From: a virus
DNA length: 22,718 nt
Strand: one strand, 5' to 3'
IMG/VR virus record: IMGVR_UViG_3300046751_000420
Coordinates: 1 to 22,718 of that record
Position 1 is the stretch's first letter. Every line of letters begins with the position of its first letter. Below the pieces are notes generated by a model. The model did no database searches, was not told where the DNA came from, and worked only from the letters and a program-made list of their open reading frames with translations. The translations under genes were made by a program, and so were the position numbers. Below, piece by piece: positions 1 to 10,600 of the stretch.

Positions 1-771
1 TGCACCTTCCTTCATGCCACCTATAACACTTCTAAATGCTCTTTGTAGCCCATCTGCCTTAATTGTTTCCCCTCTTAAAAATGCTTGTACAGTGTCACCT
101 GCTACTCCTTTTAAACCTACGTACTCAAGTGCAGTAGCAAAAGCTAGATACGGCATAGAATTTAAATCAACTTGCCCTCTCTCTTCTGATGTCCACTCGT
201 TACGTGGTTTACCTAACCTTCTCTCTGCCTCCATGTTGTACTCGGAGTAAAGTTGTGGCAGTATCAAAGAACCACCTGTAGCTAAGTTAGGAACAAACTG
301 TCCGATAGCACTCATACTTCCGTAGATATACGGATGGTTATTTATAAACCTAGGGTCTATGTTCATTACCTCCGTAGGAAATGTACGTGCAAAATCTTGG
401 AACCCTTGTGCATAATCCAAAGCCTCTCCTGTTCCTGCTTGTTCTGTTAAGGCTTGGCTAGGCATAGGGAAAGTACCATATGCAGCAGCTGGTCCTTGTG
501 GAATAAATGGCACTCTGCCTTGCTCTACAATTTCACTAGAGGCTGTAGCTATACCACCCATTGAAGTCAACAAAGGTTGTATTACACCTTGTCCTAATGT
601 TTTTACAGATTCTCCAGCTATACTGTAATCTGCTGGTAAGGCACCACTAGATAAAGCACCTGGTGATGCTTGTTGTTTTCTTATTTCACTTGCAAAAAAG
701 TTAGCTGCTTTAGTATCCCCAGCTTTGTCTGCTTGTGATAAAGCATTTGTTAGCTCTGCTACTGTAGCCAT
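1..771 (-). CDS. Large virion/ejection protein, N-terminal 257 residues (partial)
   Basis: The reading frame opens with ATG at 769-771, two bases after the stop of the previous gene, and stays open to the window edge, so the C-terminus is missing. The first 35 residues carry a short helical segment (MATVAELTNALSQADKAGDT, followed by AANFFASEIRKQQ). From memory, similar N-termini with the pattern AL..AD.AGD..AA..LA.EI are frequent on large phage virion proteins, including internal or ejection proteins and virion lytic enzymes. The rest of the visible part is Gly/Ala/Pro-rich with short hydrophobic stretches (for example around residues 50-75 and 150-170) and shows no catalytic motif. Position after the tail nozzle, fibre and a probable internal protein matches where T7-like phages put gp15/gp16-type ejection proteins. 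That function is inferred from order only; it could also be another structural protein. Confidence 0.7.
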   Translation of the reverse strand, partial: MATVAELTNALSQADKAGDTKAANFFASEIRKQQASPGALSSGALPADYSIAGESVKTLGQGVIQPLLTSMGGIATASSEIVEQGRVPFIPQGPAAAYGTFPMPSQALTEQAGTGEALDYAQGFQDFARTFPTEVMNIDPRFINNHPYIYGSMSAIGQFVPNLATGGSLILPQLYSEYNMEAERRLGKPRNEWTSEERGQVDLNSMPYLAFATALEYVGLKGVAGDTVQAFLRGETIKADGLQRAFRSVIGGMKEGA

Positions 772-773
772 AC

Positions 774-1679
774 TTATGGATTAATGTTGTATTTCTCAAA
801 CAATTTTCTTCGTTCGTCTTCAGACACTACAGGTGCCTCAGTGCTTGTATTCTTTTTTGCACCCTGTCCTGATCTAAATGCTCTACGTCTTTCTAACTCT
901 GCCACTCCGTCTGGGTACTGAGCTCTGAAGTTTTCGTACTCTGGTGATCCTGGTTCTATTTCCTGTGTTCTCCTGCCTTTGTATTTAATTTGTCCAGTCT
1001 GATAGTTTACAACATATGCTCCACCTGCCTCTTGATCTATCTTCATATTCTTGAAGTCATCTATAATTTCCTGGCCTAAATCTACAGACTCAGCAGTTGT
1101 TGGATCCTCAAAATCTAGTAACCCTAAAAACTCTTTGATTGTTTCGAGGTCATTACCTTGCTGTATTAAACTCAGTACTGCTTCACCTTTAGCCGATGGC
1201 TGTGGGCCACCAGGCATAGTCTGACCAGAAACTGTTGGGCCACCTGTGTATACACTTTGTATACCTTGTGCCATTTTTCTTTTGGTTTCTGCTTCCTTAA
1301 ATAATTTCTGTGTCTCTTGTATAGATTCTAGGACAGTATCCATAGTGCTCTTGGGTCCATCCATTATATCTATGAATGCACCTATCTCTTTGTTATTCTC
1401 AAAGTTAACACCTACTCCTTGCAGCACCTGCTGTGTAGCTGGATCGTCTTTTGCATTAAGTGTTTGAAGGTATGCTATAGTCTGGTTCTTGAGTTTCTTA
1501 GTCTCTTGCTTTTGCTTGTACTCAGCCATTGCCTCGTTGGCCTGTTTAATCTTACGTGCACTAGCTTCTAACTTAGCTTTTGTACGTATAGGCCCAGTAG
1601 CTAACTCGGCTTGTAAGGGAGCTGATGAATCAACACGTGCTAGTGCTGCATTAATTGGTTGTCCTGGTGCTATAGCCAT
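774..1679 (-). CDS. Probable internal virion protein, 301 aa
   Basis: The 301-residue product starts at ATG 1677-1679, two bases after the stop of the giant gene, and ends two bases before the next start. Residues about 30-65 are Lys/Gln/Ala-rich and predicted helical or coiled coil. A second helical stretch lies around 110-140, and a Gly/Pro-rich linker around 146-165 separates it from a more globular part with the segment LLDFEDPTTAESVDLGQ near residues 187-203. The C-terminal 45 residues are charged and probably flexible. There is no signal peptide, membrane segment or enzyme motif. I do not recognise a named family. Its place between the giant coiled-coil protein and a probable ejection protein suggests a virion component, perhaps part of an internal core (inference). 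It is clearly coding: it sits tightly in the operon and is a single full-length frame. Confidence 0.8.
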   Translation of the reverse strand: MAIAPGQPINAALARVDSSAPLQAELATGPIRTKAKLEASARKIKQANEAMAEYKQKQETKKLKNQTIAYLQTLNAKDDPATQQVLQGVGVNFENNKEIGAFIDIMDGPKSTMDTVLESIQETQKLFKEAETKRKMAQGIQSVYTGGPTVSGQTMPGGPQPSAKGEAVLSLIQQGNDLETIKEFLGLLDFEDPTTAESVDLGQEIIDDFKNMKIDQEAGGAYVVNYQTGQIKYKGRRTQEIEPGSPEYENFRAQYPDGVAELERRRAFRSGQGAKKNTSTEAPVVSEDERRKLFEKYNINP

Positions 1680-1681
1680 AA

Positions 1682-4600
1682 TTATCTTCCTGGAGGTCCT
1701 CTTCTTTGTGTTGATGCAAAACTGCCACCACTGTTACGGTAGCTGTCACCCTGTCCATACTCGTTATATAAATAAGAATCTACCCTTTGATCTAGTGCAC
1801 TAGATGTATTACCCGTTAATGTATTTGTTACTCCACCCAAGAAACTAGATCCACCCCTTGCTAAGTCACTGACGATTGGAATATTAAAGTCTCCTATTGT
1901 ACTCAGTAAGTCCGAGCCTGCATTTGTGTATTGTCCTATGTAACCACCTGGGTCTCCTAGTATATCTAAACCTTTGCTGTAAATTCCCACTGTTTGCTCT
2001 AACTTTTGTAGATCGTACATAGCCTTTTCTATAGCATTTGGTTCACCAGCTTGCTCTGCTATTCTTAGATTAGATTCTGCTCTACGTAATGCATCTGCAT
2101 TGTATGATGCTTGTTGTTCATTGGCAAATCCCTGCAGTGATAAGTTAGTAGCAGTCCCCGAATCAAAGGTAGGAGATATTGTACCTGTGCCGTAGCCACT
2201 ATCACCTAAGAAAATGTTTTGGAACTGGTTATCTATTGCCTCCGATGTATTAAATAAAGTTGTGTAATCCCTAGTAGCTCTGTCCTCTCTTACGTTTCCG
2301 AGATCTTGTAACTCTGCAATTCTTTGTAGCATTGCAACTTCGTCACCTTGTCTACCAGTAGCAGCAGCTTTTGAATATGCTTCTTGTCTTGCTGCCTGTA
2401 CCTCTGATGTAGTAAACGGAGTATCTATCTCTTGTGCAGAACGTCTGGCTCTCTCTTGCATAAATTGTAGTGCCTCTAATTTTTCTGGCTGCAAGTTTCG
2501 TAATTCATCACGGTATGTTGCACCGTATTGTCCTATTAAATCAAGGTCTTCTTGTTTCTGTATAGAACGTAACTGATTACCTACTCTCTGTTCTTGTTCT
2601 GCTATACCAGCTGCAGTTCTAAGTGAAGATTCTGCAGCAAGTCTATCGTATTCTTCGGAGATACCTAGAATGGAGGATAGTCCCTTACCTCTATATTGTT
2701 CTGGGTTGGGTGCTCCAATCATTACAGCATACTCGTATGCTACGTCTGGTCTTGATGTGTCTGTTTCTTCTGCCACGGTTTGAGTTTGGTTTGCTCCTGT
2801 AGCTATTGTACCACTTGTGTCAAAGATTGTGCCCTCAAGTCCTGGAGTTGTTCCAGTAAATACTTTAGGTACGACACCAGTAGCTTTAGCTGCAGGTTGT
2901 GTTGTTGTTGTTTCTGCTGTAGGTGTAATAGGAGTTGTCTCAACGGGTTCAGTTCCTGTTTGTGTTGATCCTATTATAGGTTGTGTTGGTTCTGTTATTG
3001 ATCTAGTTTGTAAAGTTGTTGGATCATATACTAAATCTGAAATATCTTTGTCTACTATAGATGCATCCTTTTGTATCATAGGTACAAATGCTTTCCCTGG
3101 TTTTCTAAAGATACGAGATAAAGTATCTTCTATTTCATCAACAGGTTCTTCAGGTTCTTCTGGTGTCTCAGGTTCTTCTGGTGTCTCAGGTTGCTCTGGT
3201 ATCTCAGGAGTTTCAATAGGTTCTTTTCCAGGTGCATATATAGGACCTCCTTCAGGTGGCTCAGTAACTACTTCTGTATCTGTGTCTGTATCTGTATCTG
3301 TATCTGTGTCTGTGTCGGTATCTGTGTCGGTATCTGTGTCTGTATCTGTGTCTGTATCTGGCTGTTCTCCTGTTCCTGGGGCTATATCTATGTTATATGC
3401 TGGACTAGATTTGTAGTTATCAATAGCTTCTTTAATTATCTCATTAAGTGTATTTTCGTCTATCTCGGATCCACCTAAAAATTCAGATAGGTAATCACTG
3501 ACTGCATCACCCACAGCAGTATCAACGTGCTCCTGTGTATAAATAGTCGGGTCATTCTTGACGTAATCTGCTATAGCATCTTTCTCTGCCTGTGTTAATG
3601 TTTCCCCGAACTCTTCTTCTTTAGCAGTTATAGCTGCATCAATAGCTGCTTGCTGTTCTTCTGCCGTAAACATAGTACCAATGGTTGCTTGTGCATCAGC
3701 TAGTTGACCTTCAAGGTCTGTAACTTGTGCCTGCAATCCATCTCTCTCTGAAGTCAAGGTGCTAACATTTTGATTTGCAGAATCTAAATTACTTTGTAAA
3801 CCATCACGTTGACTAATTAATCCATCAATCTCTGATTGATCTGCAGTAGCATCTGATTCTAATGCAGCAATACTTTCATTGAGGCCTGCAATGTTTGTTT
3901 CTAAACCTTGTACAGTTGCTTGTTCTAATGCTAGTGCATCAACCTTAGCTGCAAGTTGTTCTTCTAATGATAATTTATCTGCCTGTAAACCTGTAATCTG
4001 TCCCTCTAATCCAGTTACCGTAGTGCCAAGTGTAGCTATCTCTGATTCTAAAGAGTCTACTTGAGTTAGTAATCCATCACGTTCGGTTGTTAGACTTGAG
4101 ATATTTTCATTTGCAGTATTTAAACTTGTATTTAAATTTGATACTTGTGACTCAAGTCCTTCTTTCGTTTCTATTAGGCCTGCTTTCTCATTTTCTAATG
4201 TAGCTATAGCAGCATCATCAACTACGGCCTCGTTTTGTAAGTCAAGAATTTGTTGATCTAATCCATCAATCTGTGTATTTAAATCAGTTATCTGCCCTTC
4301 AGCAGTAGTTAAATCAGACTCAAGGCCTTGTTTAGTTTCCTGCAGTGCATCAATCTCACCATCAAGGGTAACAACCTCAGCATTCAGGGTAGTTACTTCT
4401 CCTTCTAAAGTAGTAATAGTTTCTGCTTGTTCTCCTATAGTAGTTTCCTGTGCCCCTATAGTAGTTTCTTGCTCTCCTATAATACCTTCTTGTTCTGTTA
4501 TTGTACCCAGTGCACTACTTAAATCCTTATTAGCTGCATCTAACGAACTCTGTGTATTAGTTAGTTCTGTATTTAAAGTATCAATACTTGAATTAGCATC

Positions 4601-7600
4601 AGATAATTGTCCCTCTAAAGTTTCAACGTTTTCTTTTAGTTCTTCTTTTTGTGTTTCTAGTCCAGCCTTTTGATTCTCTAGATTCAATATAGCCAGAGAA
4701 TCTATAGTTGCTGCATTCTTTAAGTTATCTATCTGAGTATCAAGTCCTTCAATCTGTGTATTTAAATTTGTTATGTTTGTATTAGCATCAGACAACTGAC
4801 CCTCCAGGTTAGTCTTAGTTGTATTAAGTCCTGTGATCTGTGTATTTAAATTTGTTGCTTGAGTATTTAATGCAGTAACCTCACCCTCAAGGTCAGAAAT
4901 AGTTGCTGCTTGTTCATTTATAGTAGTTGTTTGTGTACTAATAGTATCTTGGTATCCCACTACTTGTTCTCCAAGAGTAGTAATAGTTTCCTTCTGTGTA
5001 TTGACATCTGCCTCTAGTGAGCCAATTAAATCAACCTGATTGTCTATTGTAGTATTTTGTGAAGTAATAGTGTCCGACTGTCCTAATATGGTAGATTCTA
5101 ATTCTGTTATATCTGATGCTGCTTGAGCTTCTATATCTACTATTTGATTTTGATAGTATACAGAATCCTTTTTCCAAAATTCCCTAGACATAGAATAGCC
5201 AACCATGTCATTCACAAACTTTCTTATCTGTGCTTCATTTGTTTCATTAATGAAAGCAGGATCTATTTGATCCATATAATCATCTATGGCTTTTTCTTTT
5301 CTTTCATTATGTGATAGCCCATCATAAGGTTTTGTAGACAGAGGATCTCCAGGTGGCACTCTGTATTCCACCATTTCTCCTGTCCTTTCATTTAGAACAC
5401 TTACGGACTCATAACCTAATAATGATAATGCAATATTTTGATTTATATTAGGTAATGTAAAATCTATCTGTGCTTGTAAGTCTGCTTCTGCAGTATCTAA
5501 ATCTCCTTGCACAGAATCTAATTCATCTTGCTTGGCATCTAATTCACTTTGTTTAGCTGCTACATCTGCTTCTAATCCACTAATAGTACTTGTTTGATTT
5601 GTTACTGTACCTTGTAGTGTGTCTATTGTCTGAGACTTAGAATCTATATCAGCTTGTAAGCTAGTAACATCAGCTTGTAGTGTATCAACGTCTGATATTA
5701 AACCATCTCGTTGTGATTTTAAATTAGTTATTTGGGTGGACTGACTTGCAAGATTTGTTTCTAACCCACTAATAGTTGTATTTGCTTCTGATACTTTTGT
5801 ATTTAAATCTGTTATAAGTAACTCTTTATCAGCCAATGCCTCTTGTCTTGCTGCTAAAGTATTGCTCTGATCATTTATTATATTGTCTTTATTCTCTATT
5901 GCTACATTAAGACCTTTAATTTCAGCAACTTTATTTGTAACGTAATCATCGTACGTTGCTTGCAGTGAATCATAATCTGTTGTTAAGCCATTAATTTGAT
6001 TACCAAGATCAATTATACTTTTATTCTTAGTACTTATATTTTGTTGTGCTGAAGTAAGTTCAGTATTTAAACGTGTGTTCTCAGTTTGTGCTGCATTGAG
6101 TTCCTGTGTCTTACTATCTAAGTCAACACTCAGGGAATTAATATCGTTTTCGTAACCTGTGTTTTGTTCCGTCAAGGAAGCTATAGTAGAATCTAAATCT
6201 GTATTAGCTTGCTCTAATCCCTGTATTGTATTATTTAAGGTGTTAACATTTTCTGTTAAAGATGCAATGTTATCTTCGTCTACTAATGCAGCAGCTTGTG
6301 CTTGATCTAATTCACTTTGTGCTTGTGTTAAGTCAGCTTCTAACTCGGTTATAGAATTTTCGTTATCTAATTTGTTTTGCTCTAAACTTTGTATAGTTGA
6401 CTGATTGGCACTTACTGTTTCATTTAAGTTAGAAACTTGTGACTCTAATCCAGATACTGTTGTAACTTGTTGTTCTATGGTACTAGCTTGTGTTGCTATT
6501 TGATTATTTAAATCAGTAACATCTGACAATAAGTTATCACGTTCTGTTGTTAGCCCCTCTACATCAGAAGTTAATTCAGCTATAGAATCATTAGCATCTT
6601 TCACTGCTTCTTCTGCATTTAGTTTTTCGTTTGTGAGTTGATCTATATAAAATTGATCAACCATAGATGCTGCTTGTGCATTTTGTAAATCTACATTTGC
6701 TTGATTTAAAGCTATCTCTGATTGTCTTTTTTGTGCTTTAAGTGATCGTATGCTAAGATTCTTTTCAGTAATACTAGTACTTAAATTTGATACTTGATTA
6801 GATAAAGTGGTTACATTCCCCTGTAATTCTGCTATTGTATTTTCCTGTCCAGTAATAGTAGTAGCTTGGCTACCTATGGTACCCTCTAACCCTGCAATTG
6901 TAGTACCTTGTGAAGATATTGTTTCGGCTTGTGATCCAATAAGTCCTTCTTGTTCTGTTACAGTTTTTTGTGCATTTGACAACTCTATGTTTTTGGAATT
7001 TAATTGCTCACCAAAAAAACCAATTAAAGAATTAGAATCATCTAGTTGTTTTTGTAGAACGGTTTGATTGTTTTCATAAGTGCTTACATCATTTTTTAAA
7101 GTTTCAATTTGTCCAACCATAGAATCTATAGTTGCTTGACTTGTAGAACTATCTTGCCGTGCTACGTTTAATTCTTGCTCTAATGTTTGAACTTGTTGTG
7201 TAGCATTATTGTAATCATTTGTTACTTGTGTTAATTCATTAGATACATTGTTGTAATCAGCTTGTGCATCATTGTAATCCTGTGTTATAGAATTTATCTG
7301 GTTCTGTAAATTAGATATTGTATTGTTTGCTGTATCTAATTCACCTTGTGTAGGCCCAACATTAACATCAAGATTACCTGAACTATTAGGATCATAAGGT
7401 GTACTCCAACTGCTTCCAAATTCTGTAACAGTAGGAGTTCCGAAACCTTCTGGTATTTCAATTGTAGTGGGTAAATTTATTGCAACGTCTGAATCTCCTT
7501 CGGGTGCAGTGTATGCAGGAGGTGCCTCTTGCTCAAACCCTGTGCCTGATTCTGAATTTGTCGGAGCAATACCACTTGGTGGTGTTTGATTCATTAAATA

Positions 7601-10600
7601 ATCAAACGTGCTCTGATTGTAATTATCATCATTGACGGTGCCTGTTGCCTCAACGTGTGTAACTCCTAGTTCATCAACGAATGAATTACCAAATGTTGGC
7701 TCCGTTGCCATTCTATCTACGTCATCTATGTAGCTGTTCCCTGCATCTTGTACATCGGACAAGTACCATCCTTTGCTCGGATCCTTTGGATCATAGGTGT
7801 ATCTATTAATTTGATTCAACCCCTTGTGTACTCCTGGATCCCAAGTCATTCCTTCTGAATAATCAGCACCTGAAACTTTTCTTTCAAATGTACCGTTGAG
7901 TTCATTGTAGGTAACACCAGTTTGGTTTTCCCCAAACGTAAATACTTCACCTTGTGGTGCACCCATGTCGGAAGTTACTGGAACCCACTGTCCGTTTCTT
8001 ACTACGTAGTCTACCCCTTGTCCGTATAAGTCTTTAATCACGGCTTCACCGTATTCGTTTGATTCAAGTTTAGCTAATGGAGACCTATAAGGTTCTACGT
8101 CACCACCTACCAAATCATATATTTCAGTTAACAACGGTTTTTGTTCTGTACCTGTTTCTCTATACCAAGATACTCCTGCTTCGTTCATAGGTACGTAGTT
8201 TCCACTAGCATCTTCCCATAGCACTTCTACGTTGCTAGTAGTACCAGAAGAACTTACAGAAGTACCAGAAGGTCCTTGAACTAATGATGGATTGTTAACA
8301 TCATCAGAGGGTAACCTGTCACCGTATTGTTGTACAAAATTTCTATAGTACGGAGAAACAGCCGTGTATCCTAATTCACCCGTGTCATCCCCAGGTGCAA
8401 TACCACGTCCTGTGGATAAATCTACATCGTACTTATCTACTACCTGGTGGTATATTGCTTCGTAACCACCTTCATAACTTGTATAAATTAAATTACCTAA
8501 ATCATCATACTGGTACCCGTCTTCCCCTGGCACAATTGTTTCACCGTATCTAATTTCTTGTCTGTGTAGTTCAGATGCCTCTGGATCTATTGCAGGTCTT
8601 CCATATGCATCGGTTGGATAATCAGGGTTTCCGTCTTCGTTATTATCTCCAAACTTTCTTATATCACTTAAGTAATCTTGCCTCTGTTCGTAGACCTTAA
8701 CGTCTAATCCTTGGATTTTTCCATCATCGTCTATATCTTGACCCGTATGTTTTTCAGCATAATCTATACCATAATATTCTACGAAGTCATCGTACTTATC
8801 TGGATCTGGGTATTTGTATTCTTCAAGTAATTCGTCCTCTCTATCTTGTGCATCTTGATTTAATTTATTTAGAGCAGTACGAGCTTGATCATTTGTAATA
8901 TTACCGTTGTCTCGTTGTTGTTTTAAATTTGCTCTTGCAGAATTGTATGCACTTCTGGCTTCACCAAAACTACGTGCTGAACGAACATTACCAGCTGCAG
9001 TTGCCCTATTATATGCAGCTTGGGTACTTGTTTGTTTTTTACTACTTGGTTTACTTGAACTATATTTACTATTACCTCCAGTCCTTATTGTAGTGCCACT
9101 TGTGCCCTGCATGGAATAATTACTAGGGCTCATACCTAGAATATCTGCAGGATCTACTCTACCGTCATCATCACTATCACTACTGAATCCAATATTAGTA
9201 TAATTGTTATTTTCAGCAAGATGAGATTGTTCAAAGTTTACACCTGTTTTATACTGTGGTTTTCCTGTACCTGCATTAGTGTGAACATCATTTAACTGAA
9301 AATTCATTTCATGTTTTTGTTCACCACTTGGATGCAACACACCTGTTTTGGCAGCAATATTATTGAAAGCAGCTTTCTCTAATATATTTTGCACCATATC
9401 AGCATGCCTGCTCATATCGTACATGTTTGTATTAGTACTTAAACTATGATCATAAAATATATGGTATGCAAAGTTAAGTGGTGTCTCCTCATCGTCCCAA
9501 TCTCCTTGCCAACCAGAATCTCTCCAGGCTTGATATTCACCTTGTATTACGTCTTGAAAATAAGGTATAGCTGCAGTAATCAACGGGCCGTAATCAGTTA
9601 TTTTAACACCTTCAATACCATCAAACCAACTGTATGGATTTTTAGTTAACATGTTTTCTGCTAACTGATCCAATTGTGCAGTTGTTATATTATCTTCTAA
9701 GCCTTCCTTTCCGTTGTAAAAATTATATAACTCCTGTGCAGACATTTCTTCGTACAAAGGCAACAACAAATCATCTTGAGAAAAACCTAAATCTGTTGTT
9801 ATATCAAACTGGTCAAAAGAATTTGCATAGTCCACAGCTTCAAGAAGGGATTCATATCCTAAGTTATCTACAGTATTTGGGTCTGCACCTGCATCTATAA
9901 GCCACTGTCTTGTTTCAGTTACTATAGCATTTTCTTCTTCTGCTCGTGCTTCAGGTGTAGCTTTGTTATCAAACCATGACAAAAACATTTGTTCAACCAT
10001 ACTAGCAGTAAATCCTGGTTGATTTGACATAAACGTCCACTTGTCAGTTTCGTTGCCGTTAATGTCTATGAAATTATTTTCATAAAGGTATTCACTCCAT
10101 TCCTCTGCTGTGTTTGGTTGCAATGCATCCCCAACAATGTTTAACATAGATCCTACAAACCCAGCACCTTGTGCTAATCCTACTTTATTTAGAATTATTT
10201 CACCAGCTTTTCCCCCTATGAGTCGATTTATACTTACTCCAAGTCTTTGTGTTTGATCCGTAATTAAATCTTGAACTACAGCAAATATATTACCTGGTTG
10301 TGTAAGTTCCGAAGGTGGTGGTATGTCGTATGCTCCTTCTTGTATACCACTAAGAACATCATCACGTACCATGTAATCGTAAAAGTTCTGAAAGAAATCC
10401 TGACCTAAGTTATCGTTACTTACATCAAATAATAAATTAACAGAGTTTGGAACTTTTACCGTAGTACCATCGGGTCTCCGTGCAGTGTCTTCTATAACAC
10501 GAGCAGTAAGCTCTGCAGCATTAGGTACGTATATGTCGGGTAAATCAGACTTTGTAATCTGTTCAAATGCAGATTTAACAAGGTTGATATTCATGTTCAT

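Noticed and set aside
1489-1803. Plus-strand frame of 104 codons spanning the junction of two minus-strand genes
   Set aside because: Cys/Ser/Leu-rich translation typical of an antisense shadow and it crosses a tight operon junction.
3275-3358. CRISPR array or intergenic satellite
   Set aside because: The 6-bp units are in frame inside a gene, have no spacers and encode Asp-Thr; it is a coding microsatellite-like repeat.
2817-3416. Open plus-strand frame with Ser/Val repeats
   Set aside because: It is the antisense shadow of the Asp-Thr and Pro/Glu region of the giant gene; no ribosome-binding site, and all supported neighbours are on the minus strand.
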